In this document: piece after piece, positions 24,311 through 33,900 of the stretch
Layout of the letters: each line of letters starts with the position of its first letter
How positions within the stretch are numbered: the stretch's first letter is position 1
Assembly (NCBI GenBank): GCA_034717495.1
Contig: JAYELL010000108.1
Coordinates: 1 to 64,000, forward strand
Length of the DNA stretch: 64,000 nt
DNA from: Chloroflexota bacterium
GTDB lineage: Bacteria > Chloroflexota > Anaerolineae > JAAEKA01
Reading direction: 5' to 3'
The notes under the pieces: model-generated
Databases searched by the model: none
What the model saw: only the letters and a program-made list of their open reading frames with translations
Told to the model about the DNA's origin: nothing
Position numbers and translations under genes: made by a program

Positions 24311-26389
24311 ATGAAGAAGTATGATTCCGACCATGTTCGCAGTATAGCTCTGGTCGGACACAGCGGTTCTGGCAAGACATCGCTCTCGGAAGCCATGTTG
24401 TTCGACGCCGGTGGCCTTACGCGCATGGGGCGCGTCGAGGATGGCAACACCGTTTCCGACTACGATTCCGAGGAACGACGGCGGGGCATCTCAATTAGCA
24501 TGGCCATCGTTCCGGTGGAGTGGAAAGACTACAAGGTCAACGTCTTGGACGCGCCAGGCTACATGGACTTCGTGGGGGATGTCTATAGTGCCTGTTCGGC
24601 GGCCGATGCCGCCGTGGTCGTCGTTGATGCTGTGTCAGGGGTCGAGGTTGGTACCGAACTTGCCTGGCAGGTGACCGATGAGGTTTCCGTTCCCCATATC
24701 ATCTTTGTCAACAAGATGGACCGGGAAAACGCCGATTATCAGCGTGTGCTGCAGAACCTGCGCGAGGTATTTGGCGCTAACTTCGTGCCAGTGCAGATCC
24801 CTATCGGCAGTGAGACATCCTTCAGTGGGGTTGTCGATCTGATTTCCAGGAAATCGTATTTGGGCGAGGATGGCACCGAGGGTGACGTGCCCGCGGATCT
24901 GGCAGACGAGGTCGCCGAGGCTCACACCAACTTGATGGAGGCAGCTGCCGAAGGCGATGATGATCTGATTATGAAGTACCTGGAAGGCGAAGATCTGGAA
25001 CCTTCCGAGATCATGCAGGGCCTTGAGGCTGGCATACGTAGTGGTGACATTGTCCCAGTATGTTTTGGCTCTGCTACCCATAATATCGGTATTCAGGGCT
25101 TCCTACAGTCCCTCACGACATTGGTACCCACCTTCACCGGTGGCGATGGAGTGGCCGTAAAGGACTCTGGTGGCGAGGAAAGCCTGCTGGCCCCTGATCC
25201 TTCGCGTTCCCCGATCCTCTTTGCCTTCAAGACGGTAGCCGACCCTTACGTTGGTAAGGTGACCTACTTCAAGGTAGTAGGTGGAAAGCTGGATTCTGAG
25301 TTCAGCCGACTTTTCAATACAAGGACAGAATCCGAAGAACGCCTCGGCCAGTTTTATGTCGTTCAGGGTAAGGAGCTCATCAATATCGACGGTGCCTCTC
25401 TTGGAGATATCGCAGCGGTCGCCAAACTGAGCGAGACGATCACCGGTGATACCCTGGCTGTGCGGGATGAGGAGATATTTGTGGTGGGACCGGAGTATCC
25501 GAGCCCGCTCTACGAAGTGGCCATTCATCCTGTAACCCAGCAAGACTCGGCCAAGATGGGTCCTGCCTTGACTCGCCTTCGGGAACAGGATCCTACACTC
25601 CGTTGGCGCTACGAAACCGGTACCCGCCAGACCATTCTCTCCGGTATGGGCGATACTCACATTGATGTTGCCGTACGGAACCTGGAAGAGAAGTTCGGCG
25701 TAAGTGTGATTACAAGCGTGCCCAAGGTACCCTATCACGAAACGGTTACCCGATCTGCACAGGATTCATACCGCCACAAGAAGCAGACTGGCGGCGCAGG
25801 ACAGTTTGCCGAAGTTCATATGGAAGTCAAGCCATTGGACCGGGGTGTCGGCTTCGAATATGATACGAAACGTGTCTTCGGAGGTTCGATCAGTAACTCC
25901 TTTTTCCCCTCCATCGAAAAGGGAATCCGGTCTGTTCTGGAAAATGGCGTAATTGCGGGCTATCCCGTGGTCGATGTGCGCTGTGAGGTCTACGATGGCA
26001 AAATGCATCCGGTCGACTCCAAGGATATCGCATTTCAGATTGCCGGTCGCGAGGTGTTCCGAGGAGCCTTTTCCGAGGCGGGTCCGGTTTTGCTGGAGCC
26101 CATCGTCGACGTCGCTGTGACCGTACCAGATGAGTACGTGGGCGACATTATCGGTGACTTGAACACGCGTCGAGCTCTGGTTCAGGGCATGGGCCAGGAA
26201 CGTGGCAAGAGTGTGATCCAGGCTCAGGTGCCTCTGGCCGAGATGCAACGCTATGCCACAGAGCTTCGCTCCCTGACTCAGGGACGAGGGGTATACACGC
26301 TGGAGACCTCCCACTACGCGATCGTTCCCAACAATATCGCTCAGGAGATCATTGAGGAAACAAGGAAGGAAAAGGAAGAAGGCAAATAG
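24311..26389 (+). CDS. Elongation factor G, EF-G2-like paralogue
   Basis: 692 aa; AGGAGG lies upstream of the ATG. Domain order is that of EF-G: G domain with P-loop GHSGSGKTSL, switch region SEERRRGISIS, DAPGYMDF and NKMD; domain II; and domains III-V (YRHKKQTGGAGQFAEV, RALVQGM). The P-loop sequence differs from canonical EF-G (AHIDAGKTT) and matches the EF-G-like/EF-G2 subgroup. Some members of that group promote translocation and others have lost it. It is a monocistronic unit with a strong promoter and terminator. A canonical fusA would be expected elsewhere in the genome, with rpsL/rpsG; none is nearby. Confidence 0.93.
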   Translation: MKKYDSDHVRSIALVGHSGSGKTSLSEAMLFDAGGLTRMGRVEDGNTVSDYDSEERRRGISISMAIVPVEWKDYKVNVLDAPGYMDFVGDVYSACSAADAAVVVVDAVSGVEVGTELAWQVTDEVSVPHIIFVNKMDRENADYQRVLQNLREVFGANFVPVQIPIGSETSFSGVVDLISRKSYLGEDGTEGDVPADLADEVAEAHTNLMEAAAEGDDDLIMKYLEGEDLEPSEIMQGLEAGIRSGDIVPVCFGSATHNIGIQGFLQSLTTLVPTFTGGDGVAVKDSGGEESLLAPDPSRSPILFAFKTVADPYVGKVTYFKVVGGKLDSEFSRLFNTRTESEERLGQFYVVQGKELINIDGASLGDIAAVAKLSETITGDTLAVRDEEIFVVGPEYPSPLYEVAIHPVTQQDSAKMGPALTRLREQDPTLRWRYETGTRQTILSGMGDTHIDVAVRNLEEKFGVSVITSVPKVPYHETVTRSAQDSYRHKKQTGGAGQFAEVHMEVKPLDRGVGFEYDTKRVFGGSISNSFFPSIEKGIRSVLENGVIAGYPVVDVRCEVYDGKMHPVDSKDIAFQIAGREVFRGAFSEAGPVLLEPIVDVAVTVPDEYVGDIIGDLNTRRALVQGMGQERGKSVIQAQVPLAEMQRYATELRSLTQGRGVYTLETSHYAIVPNNIAQEIIEETRKEKEEGK

Positions 26390-26424
26390 GCTTTCAACCA
26401 GCACTAACCTCAAAATGGGCAATC

Positions 26425-26460
26425 ACGGCTCCGTTGCGGATTCTTGCGCAACGGAGCCGT
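26425..26460. terminator. Bidirectional terminator between EF-G and histidine kinase genes
   Basis: Perfect 14-bp arms (26425-26438 and 26447-26460) with an 8-base loop, followed by TTGTTT on the plus side. The convergent kinase gene ends at 26465. Confidence 0.9.
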
Positions 26461-26464
26461 TTGT

Positions 26465-28102
26465 TTAACTCAGCTCTTCCAGGGGAACGGCCAAAAGGAC
26501 CATGGTACCATTCTCTTGCCCGGGTCGCGGTGATGTGATGGTCAAAACGGCCTGGATTTTCTCGGCTCGTTCTCTCATGTTGAGCAGGCCGAATTTTCCC
26601 CGGTCTCGATGGGTTCTGTCGGTCGTGCCGGTATCGAAGCCACCACCGTTGTCTTCTATCTCGACGATCAACATGGGTTCCCGTACCCACAAACGCAGCC
26701 ATATCTGGCTGGCGTTGGCATGACGCATGATGTTGCTCAGCGCTCCCATCATGATCAGGTAGACAATCGCCTCGTTGTCCCGGTTGGTGAACGTTGGCAG
26801 GGGCTCCGACGTAAGGTTGATGTCATGGCCCCGCTGGCGCTGCCGCTGGACATGACTTTGGAGAACCGCCAGCAATCCCTTGCTTTCGAGGATCAATGGG
26901 CGAAGTTCGAATAGGGAATGGCGGATTTGGTTATTGGCCTGCTGAGCCAGATCTCTGAGATAATCGAACTCCTCTTCCAGGTTCTTATCGCCCGAGATGG
27001 CCAGGCGACGGGTGACTTCAAGATTCATGATCAGCGCCGACATAATCTGAGCAGCGCTGTCGTGCAGATTGCGAGCCAATCGGTGTCGCACATCTTCCTC
27101 GGTCCGAAGTATCCGGTCTCGCTCTTCTCGTAAGCTGATATAGAGGCGAGCGTTGTCCAACGCAATTGAAGCCTGGGCGGCCAACAAGGTCAACCAGTCC
27201 AGATCTTCCGCACTGAAGTCCTCGTCATCTTCCTTGTTCAGCACCTCCAAGACTCCAAGCGCCTGTCCCTTGACCATCAAAGGAACGCAGATGATGTTTC
27301 TGGTGACCTGGCCCGAGGATCCGTCGACACGGGGGGAAAACCTGCCGTCCTCTCGAACGTTATTGACGATGGCAGGTTGCCCATTGCGCGCGACCCAACC
27401 CGCTACACCTTCAGTGACAGGCACGCGGAGTTGCTGAAGTCGATCGGTGTTTTCGCCATACGAATAGGCGATTTCCAGTTCCTGCGTTTCGTTGTCGAAC
27501 AGCAACATTGACGATGATGTGGCCCCAAGCGCATTGACGGCCAGAGCCGTCGTACCTTCCAGAATCGCATCCATATCAAGAGAGGAGGAGATGGCCAGGC
27601 TGACCTCATTGAGCACGTTCAGCTGGGTCAGCCGGCGTTGCATCTGGTAACGTTCCGATGCAAGGAGGCTCAGCCTGCTGATCGTCTGGACCAGCGCGTT
27701 GATCGATCGCAGTTTCGATAGCGAACACAGGGACTCCGGGGGAAAAAAAAGACTCAGGCCGCCAACAAGCTCGTGTCCCTGCCGGATCGGGACATGGCAT
27801 AGGGGCAATACAGGGTGGGTCTCCGAACTTGCTATGGGTGGAAGGCTTCGCAGCGAACCACGTCCCGAAGGCATCCAATCGACGACATCGAGAAGCTTTG
27901 ACTCCCATTTTTTGATCGCCTCTTGCGCGGCCTCGTCCAGATATCCAGTCTCATGGCGCTCGGGATTCTGGAGATCAACCAGGACCTGTCCACCACGGGC
28001 GCCGTAGGTTTCCGCGATCCATTGCAGGGCCCCAGCCCACAGGGCGCTGGGACCATGCTCCGTCACCAAGCGAATCAGGGTTTCAAGGATTTGATCGTCC
28101 AT
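26465..28102 (-). CDS. GAF-domain sensor histidine kinase (NarL-partner type)
   Basis: 545 aa, no transmembrane segment, so a soluble sensor. An N-terminal GAF-like region (about 1-145) is followed by a canonical GAF domain at about 165-310. Then comes a HisKA_3 dimerisation/phospho-acceptor helix with His347 in RHRLARNLHDSAAQ. The HATPase domain has an N-box (MMGALSNIMRHANAS) and a G-box (VEIEDNGGGFD, GKFGLLNMRERA). Kinases of this type phosphorylate LuxR/NarL-type response regulators, but none is adjacent, so it is an orphan kinase in this window. Its promoter ends only eight bases before the ATG, which suggests a leaderless transcript. Confidence 0.93.
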   Translation of the reverse strand: MDDQILETLIRLVTEHGPSALWAGALQWIAETYGARGGQVLVDLQNPERHETGYLDEAAQEAIKKWESKLLDVVDWMPSGRGSLRSLPPIASSETHPVLPLCHVPIRQGHELVGGLSLFFPPESLCSLSKLRSINALVQTISRLSLLASERYQMQRRLTQLNVLNEVSLAISSSLDMDAILEGTTALAVNALGATSSSMLLFDNETQELEIAYSYGENTDRLQQLRVPVTEGVAGWVARNGQPAIVNNVREDGRFSPRVDGSSGQVTRNIICVPLMVKGQALGVLEVLNKEDDEDFSAEDLDWLTLLAAQASIALDNARLYISLREERDRILRTEEDVRHRLARNLHDSAAQIMSALIMNLEVTRRLAISGDKNLEEEFDYLRDLAQQANNQIRHSLFELRPLILESKGLLAVLQSHVQRQRQRGHDINLTSEPLPTFTNRDNEAIVYLIMMGALSNIMRHANASQIWLRLWVREPMLIVEIEDNGGGFDTGTTDRTHRDRGKFGLLNMRERAEKIQAVLTITSPRPGQENGTMVLLAVPLEELS

Positions 28103-28110
28103 ATCAGTTC

Positions 28111-28139
28111 ATTGTAGCAGCCGATAAGCATGATGACAA
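28111..28139 (-). promoter_or_regulatory. Histidine-kinase promoter abutting the start codon
   Basis: Minus strand TTGTCA (28139-28134), 17-bp spacer, TACAAT (28116-28111). Only eight bases separate the -10 from the ATG at 28102. There is no room for a Shine-Dalgarno in the transcript. Confidence 0.65.
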
Positions 28140-28179
28140 GCTTGCTCAACCATTTGAACGGTTTGACCGACTGATCTTA

Positions 28180-28208
28180 TTGACGCTGCATAAAATGTCG
28201 TCTATAAT
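28180..28208 (+). promoter_or_regulatory. Promoter of the APC-permease gene
   Basis: TTGACG (28180-28185), 17-bp spacer, perfect TATAAT (28203-28208). It is near consensus and gives a leader of about 120 nt. Confidence 0.85.
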
Positions 28209-28215
28209 AGGCCCG

Positions 28216-28233
28216 TTGTTCAATATTGGACAA
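28216..28233 (+). other. Stem-loop at the 5' end of the APC leader
   Basis: TTGTTCAA-TA-TTGGACAA pairs over eight positions with one G-U in RNA. It begins at the predicted transcription start. Confidence 0.45.
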
Positions 28234-28336
28234 TCGATGCTTCACGTCCCGCACACTCACCTGCTTCAGAGCATCTCGGAGTACGTTCCAGCACCTCAGT
28301 CGTTAGCTCTGCGGCGCATTGGAAGAAAGGATACGT

Positions 28337-30805
28337 ATGGCGGCACCAATATCCCGCAAGCTCTCTAATTCATTCGAGGGCGCATTGGCTGGCGGCGGTG
28401 ATCCCGCAACCTCACCCCTTTACGTTTTTGGACCATTTCTGAAACTTATCGTCATTGCCGGCGTGGCTAAGATCACCTTTGGTGCCAGTATCTGGCTGGT
28501 GGTATTTACGGTGGTAGCGGTGTCGGCTATGTATCGCCTGGTGATGCGCTGGGTGACGGATGGCAGCGGCGGTAGCGGCCTGAGTGAAGAGGAATTTGGC
28601 CCCTGGGCAGTCAAGGTTAACGCAGGCATCACCTTTATCGAATATACGTTGACTTTCCTGGTCAGTATGGCGGCCATGGTCACCTTCATGGCTGATCGCC
28701 TTCCCGCCCTTAATCAAGATATTTTTGGCATCCAATACCGCACCTTCGTTGCGATCATTCTCAGTATCATCACAGGCTGGTTGGTGAATCGAGGGCCAAA
28801 AGTTGCTGCCCGTGTCTTCGGCCCTGCAACAGCAGGAGTGCTGGCGTTGCTGTGGATAATGATCCTGACCAGTATCTGGCAGCGCTATGCTCCAAATGGA
28901 ATTCTTCACGGAGTCCCTTTGGTCCCCGGCATAAACCTCGAAGCTTTCAAACCGGAGTACCTGTTCCAGTATACCCTGGGCGGATTTGCCCGCATCTTGG
29001 CGTTGATGACCGGAATCGAGGTGTTCGCCAATCTGGTGGCTGCCTACGAGGGTGACGACGAGTCCAAATCGCGTAAGGCCTTCGGTAGTTTGGTCATTGT
29101 TATGGGAACCACTTCGCTGACCATGTTGATCGTTGGCCCTGCAATTGCCGCTCTTTCCGACATTGAGCATGCGGAGAAGGTGTCTGTCTTTACCCAGACG
29201 ATGGATACATTGCTTCCATCGCCGCTTCCGATGATCGGTACGGTCGTCGGAATCCTTGTACTGCTCTCAGCTTCGGCGGCCAGTGCTCAGGGCCTTCAGA
29301 ATTTGGCACTGGGCCTGAAAGACCGGCATTATGTTCCGGCGATTCTCGGCCAACGCAATCAATTTGGCGTGGCCAACTGGCCAGTTTGGATCGAGGTCGG
29401 GATCGTGGTGCTTATGTTCCTGGTTGCTGGAACTAACGAGGAGACCTATTTGGCCATCTATGCCGCTGGCGTTTTTATCCTGTTGAGCATGACAGGATGG
29501 GCTACGGCCAAACGCCTGATCCGGTTTATCAGGGAAGGCCAGGGCGGCAAGCAAATAGTAATGCTGATCGGGGTCGTTTTTGCCGCCGTCCTTTCGACGG
29601 GTGCTACTACCATTATTTTCGTTGAACGTTTCACGGAAGGTGCATGGCTCTATATTCCAATGATCGCTGGCCTATTCTTGTTTTTCACCTATTTCCGCCG
29701 CAAGCTGGGCGATCCAAGCCCCCTCATGGAGGAATTGGGACAGCGCGAGCAGGCTATGTGGGGTTTGGGAATACCGCCCGGGTCAGCTGATCTGCCTGAC
29801 GCAGCAATGGTAGATTTCGGTTCCACACTCGCTGCGCAGGCGGCCATCACCGGTACCGACCAACTTATCGTTCCAGCAAGTAGCTGGCGAGGAGAAAAGG
29901 CTGAGATCGACAAGGTAGTGGTTTCGCTGGACGGCTCGGAGTTTGGAGAATACGCATTGCCCATGGCCCAGGCTGTATGTGAGGTTACCGGTGCATCACT
30001 GGTTCTTGTGTCGGTGATTCCGGTCAAGGGCTTGCTGCGGGTCCTGCCCAATTCACCCGGCGGTGAGATGGAGTCGGGGCAGGCCGAGCGCGAAACCTAC
30101 TTGAGCCAGGTTGCTGGAAAGATGCAGTCGGCCGGCATTGAGACAGAGTACTATGTGGCAGTCGGACCGGTGGCAGAGGCCATCAACACAGTAACGCGCG
30201 AAACCGATGCCGACATGTTGATCATGAGTACCCATGGACGATCGGGCATGGATCGCTTCCTGATAGGAAGCGTCGCCAATGCAGTCGTACAACTGGCTAC
30301 CGCACCAATCATGCTGCTACGGCCCGATGACGAAATGCCTCCCACCACGTTGGAAATGGACGAGGTCCTGGTGACCCTGGATGGTTCCAGCTATTCTGAG
30401 CGCGTGCTTCCCTATGCCAAAACATTGGCCGATGCTATCGACGGCGAAATTATTCTGCTGACCGTGCCACAGGTACCTGAACCGGAAATGTATGGCGCTC
30501 ACTACGATGCTGTCAAGGAACTGCGTGACATAGCAGAGGTCAACGCGCAGCGCTATCTGGATTCGGTGGCGCACAATCTGCGGCAAGATGGGGCCAACGT
30601 TCGGGCTATCGTGACAGGTTCCCGGCCGGCGACCACTATCGTGGAAACCGCCGAGGCCGAAGGAGCCGATCTGATTATGCTGGCAACCCATGGCAGGGGT
30701 GGAATGGACCGTCTGGTGGTTGGCAGTGTGGCCGACCGCGTGGTGCACCACACGAACTGTCCAGTGTTCCTCGTGCCGGTGCACGAGCGTCGCACGCCCC
30801 ATTGA
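28337..30805 (+). CDS. APC-superfamily permease fused to two universal-stress-protein domains
   Basis: 822 aa from the ATG at 28337 (AAAGGA upstream); an in-frame TTG at 28319 is rejected. Residues 1-460 hold about 12 transmembrane helices of the APC (amino acid/polyamine/cation) superfamily, with the early motif FEGALAGGGDPATSPLYVFGPF. A cytoplasmic linker follows. Then come two tandem UspA domains, about 515-655 and 670-815, each ending in a Gly-rich nucleotide-binding motif (STHGRSGMDRFLIGSVAN; ATHGRGGMDRLVVGSVADRV). Usp domains of this kind bind ATP or AMP, so transport may respond to energy state. Substrate could be an amino acid or a cation such as K+. No ydaO-type leader was recognised. 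Confidence 0.9.
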   Translation: MAAPISRKLSNSFEGALAGGGDPATSPLYVFGPFLKLIVIAGVAKITFGASIWLVVFTVVAVSAMYRLVMRWVTDGSGGSGLSEEEFGPWAVKVNAGITFIEYTLTFLVSMAAMVTFMADRLPALNQDIFGIQYRTFVAIILSIITGWLVNRGPKVAARVFGPATAGVLALLWIMILTSIWQRYAPNGILHGVPLVPGINLEAFKPEYLFQYTLGGFARILALMTGIEVFANLVAAYEGDDESKSRKAFGSLVIVMGTTSLTMLIVGPAIAALSDIEHAEKVSVFTQTMDTLLPSPLPMIGTVVGILVLLSASAASAQGLQNLALGLKDRHYVPAILGQRNQFGVANWPVWIEVGIVVLMFLVAGTNEETYLAIYAAGVFILLSMTGWATAKRLIRFIREGQGGKQIVMLIGVVFAAVLSTGATTIIFVERFTEGAWLYIPMIAGLFLFFTYFRRKLGDPSPLMEELGQREQAMWGLGIPPGSADLPDAAMVDFGSTLAAQAAITGTDQLIVPASSWRGEKAEIDKVVVSLDGSEFGEYALPMAQAVCEVTGASLVLVSVIPVKGLLRVLPNSPGGEMESGQAERETYLSQVAGKMQSAGIETEYYVAVGPVAEAINTVTRETDADMLIMSTHGRSGMDRFLIGSVANAVVQLATAPIMLLRPDDEMPPTTLEMDEVLVTLDGSSYSERVLPYAKTLADAIDGEIILLTVPQVPEPEMYGAHYDAVKELRDIAEVNAQRYLDSVAHNLRQDGANVRAIVTGSRPATTIVETAEAEGADLIMLATHGRGGMDRLVVGSVADRVVHHTNCPVFLVPVHERRTPH

Positions 30806-30851
30806 CAGCAGAATAGCTGGCTTTTGGTACGAACTGCCGGAGGAAAATAAT

Positions 30852-30886
30852 GGCCCCGTGGGCAAAAGTCACCTGCGGGGCCTTTT
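30852..30886 (+). terminator. Rho-independent terminator after the APC-Usp gene
   Basis: GGCCCCG (30852-30858) and CGGGGCC (30876-30882), followed by TTTT. It sits between convergent genes. Confidence 0.8.
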
Positions 30887-30920
30887 CGATTTCACTGATC
30901 AGGCAGCTGCGATTGCGCCA

Positions 30921-33900
30921 TCAGGGACGAATTCGCCCTGGCGCGTCGGGTGACATGGCAGGGGGCGGCAGGGTGTCCACGGGACGGACACTGTCGGGTA
31001 TGATGAGGTCGTCGGGATTCATGAAGTACTGCGGGTCGCAATGGCCTCCCCAGCCGTCGGCTCGATCGAAGGGGTAGATACGGATTCCGAAATGCAGGTG
31101 GGGACCAGTGCTGCCACCGGTGTTGTCCGACGGGCCAAGAGGCTGGCCGCGAGATACCTGATCGCCGATCGATACGGTGACTCGCTCCATGTGTCCGTAG
31201 ATCGATTCTCCCCACTCATGGGTCAGTTTCACAAAGTTGCCGTAGCCACCCTTGTCGAAGCCGGCCTGGGTAACCTCGCCGTCGTCGGTTGCCCGGAGGT
31301 TTGTGCCGTTCGGAGTGCCGAAATCGAGGCCATTGTGGCCGCGCAGGGCGACGCCGTTGTAGCTGTATTGTTTGTAATACTGAGGGTTTTTTCCAAATAG
31401 CTGGGTTACTCGCCATCGCCCTTCGAAGGGTGTGCCCAGGATGATGCGATCCTGAAACTGAATGGGAACCAGGAAACGCTCTCCTGTCGCACCCACCTGA
31501 ACGACCCATCCCTCGATCTTTTTGCCGTCAACGTCTGCCTGAATGTGCCACCAGACCAGAAGGTCCGCCTCTTCCGGACCAGCTGTGATTACAGCCTCGC
31601 TGCCGGGCGGTAAAACACCCAGGACATCGGAATCATTCTTGTCTGCATATCCGGGCGACCGGCGCATATTCACCCCTTCGATGTAGGCATTGTAAACGCT
31701 GTTACCAGGCTGGAAGGTGGCCGTGGGCACAGGTTTATCGGTCGAGGGCGCTGGAGGTTGGCTGGTAGCCAGCAAAGTGGTGCCATTGGGACTGATCTCG
31801 GCAACCCACCCCTCGATGGCCTGATCTTCCAGGGTGAGGAAACGAATGTGCCACCAGGGTAGCTCATCCTTCTCGGTAGGGCCATCGAGTACCGTTATCT
31901 CAGCGCCGAAGGGCAACTCGAAGAGCACATCATCACCGTCTTTGTTTACATAACCTGGAGATCTTCGGGCATTCAAGACCGTGGCCGCGAAAGCGGAATC
32001 TCCGGGGGTAATACGCTTGGGTTCGGGCGACGGTACAGGTTTGGGTTGCGGTTCTACCTCCGGATCGATGGGTTGAGGCTCTGGTGGGGAAGGGGGCACC
32101 GGTTCGGGATCCGGCGGGATCGCGTCGACTCGCGGCAACACGGTCAGCACCGGGGTACCGGCAAGGGAGGTGGCGGCCAGCCAACCTTCCCAGGCTCGAC
32201 CACCGGCGGCTGTGTAGCGGATGAGCCACCAGGTCAAACCGTCGGCGTCCTGAGGGCCAGCGACGATATCGATTTCAACCTCAGGTGGGATCTCATGGAG
32301 AATATCTGAATCGGGTTTATTGCGCCAACCGGGCGCCAGGCGCAGATAGATAGTGGTTGTTGTTTTTGCCCGATCGCCGGGAATCATTTCCTCCAGCGAG
32401 GGCGCTGCTGGCCTCGGCTCTTGGGGTTCTGGCCCTGGCTCGGGAACAGGTTGCGGCACCGGATCGGGAACCGGATTTGTTGGCGTCGGCTCCGGTCGCG
32501 GTGGCATTGGGATGTCGCGCACGAGTAGTACAGCGCCTAGCGGGCCTGCCTGAGCCGCCCAACCATCGAATCGATTTCCGAACTGGCTGACAAAGCGGAT
32601 GCCCCACCAGAGAAGATTGTCGGCAAACTCGGGTCCGCGCACGACGTCAACCCGAATCTCGCCGGGGATCTCGTAGATGATATCCCCTGGCGGTTTGTTG
32701 CGATAGCCGGCCGTGCGTCGCAGCACGACTGTCTCGCGGGTGATAGCCGGCTCGCCAATTCGCAGCGTTGGTTCCGGCCTTGGCACGGGAACCGGCACCG
32801 GTACAGGCGCTGGTTTCGGCGGTTCTGGCACAGGAACCGGTTCTGGTTCTGGCACCGGCTCCGGGCTGGGTGCAGGTTGGGGAGCCGGTACGGGCGGCGG
32901 GGTGGGCGCTGGTCCAGGTGTTGGCTCCGGGGAAGGCATTGCCACCAGGAGGATTGTTCCATCGCTGTAGCTCTCGGCCGCCCAGCCCGCAAAGGGATTG
33001 CCGTAGCGACTGATGTACTTGACGCGCCACCACGTTACGCCCTCTTTCTGCTCCGGCCCTTCAGAGATCGTCAGCTGCTGTCGAGCGGGAACATTGATAA
33101 TGATGTCGTTGGATGGTTTGCCGATGCGACCGGCAGTTCGTCGCAATGGGATAACAGCGGTGGTGGTGGCCTGGTCGCCGATTTCAATAGGCGCCGGTTC
33201 TGGCTCGGGCGCCGGCACCGGCTCTGGCTCGGGCACAGGTTCTGGTTCCGGGACCTCTGCTCTGGGGGAAAGTAATACCTTGCCACTGGCGCTCTTTTCG
33301 GCTGCCCAGCCATCTACCGGGCGGCGTCCCGGCTCCACAAAGCGGATTTGCCACCAGATCAAACCGTCGACCTGCTGCGGGCCCTTGAGGACAGTTGCCT
33401 CGCTGTCAGGAACCAAATGAAATAACACGTCGTCGTTAGGCTTGTCCCGATAACCAGGCGATTTTCGAACAGTTACCTCTTGCCGGGCGACAATGCGCAT
33501 TCCCGGCTCCAGCGCGGAAGGCAGGGATGGCTGTGGTTCCGGCGCTGGCGGTTCGGCGGGCCTGGTTTCCACCAGCAGTGCTGCCCCGGTAGCACTGGCT
33601 TGAGCAACCCAACCATCGACGGAAACGCTCTCGTCGCGATGGCGAACCCGCCACCATACCAGGCCGTCGGCGATCTTCGCGCTCGAAAGAATGGTGAACT
33701 CGCTGCCTCGGGGCAGTTTCGCGACGAGGTCATCCTCAGGTTTGTTCAGGTAACCGGGGCTCTTTCGAACAGACAGAAGGTCTGCGGCAAAAACATGCTG
33801 GCCCAATTCGAACTTGGCAGGAACGATCAAACTCTCGCGCCAGCGGTAGTCATGACCCAGCGCCTGGCGGAAGTCGTCGACGACTCCCTGTTTGCCTTCA

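Noticed and set aside
28209-28336. c-di-AMP (ydaO) riboswitch before the APC permease
   Set aside because: The ~120-nt leader lacks the recognisable conserved segments of that class; only a 5' hairpin is seen.
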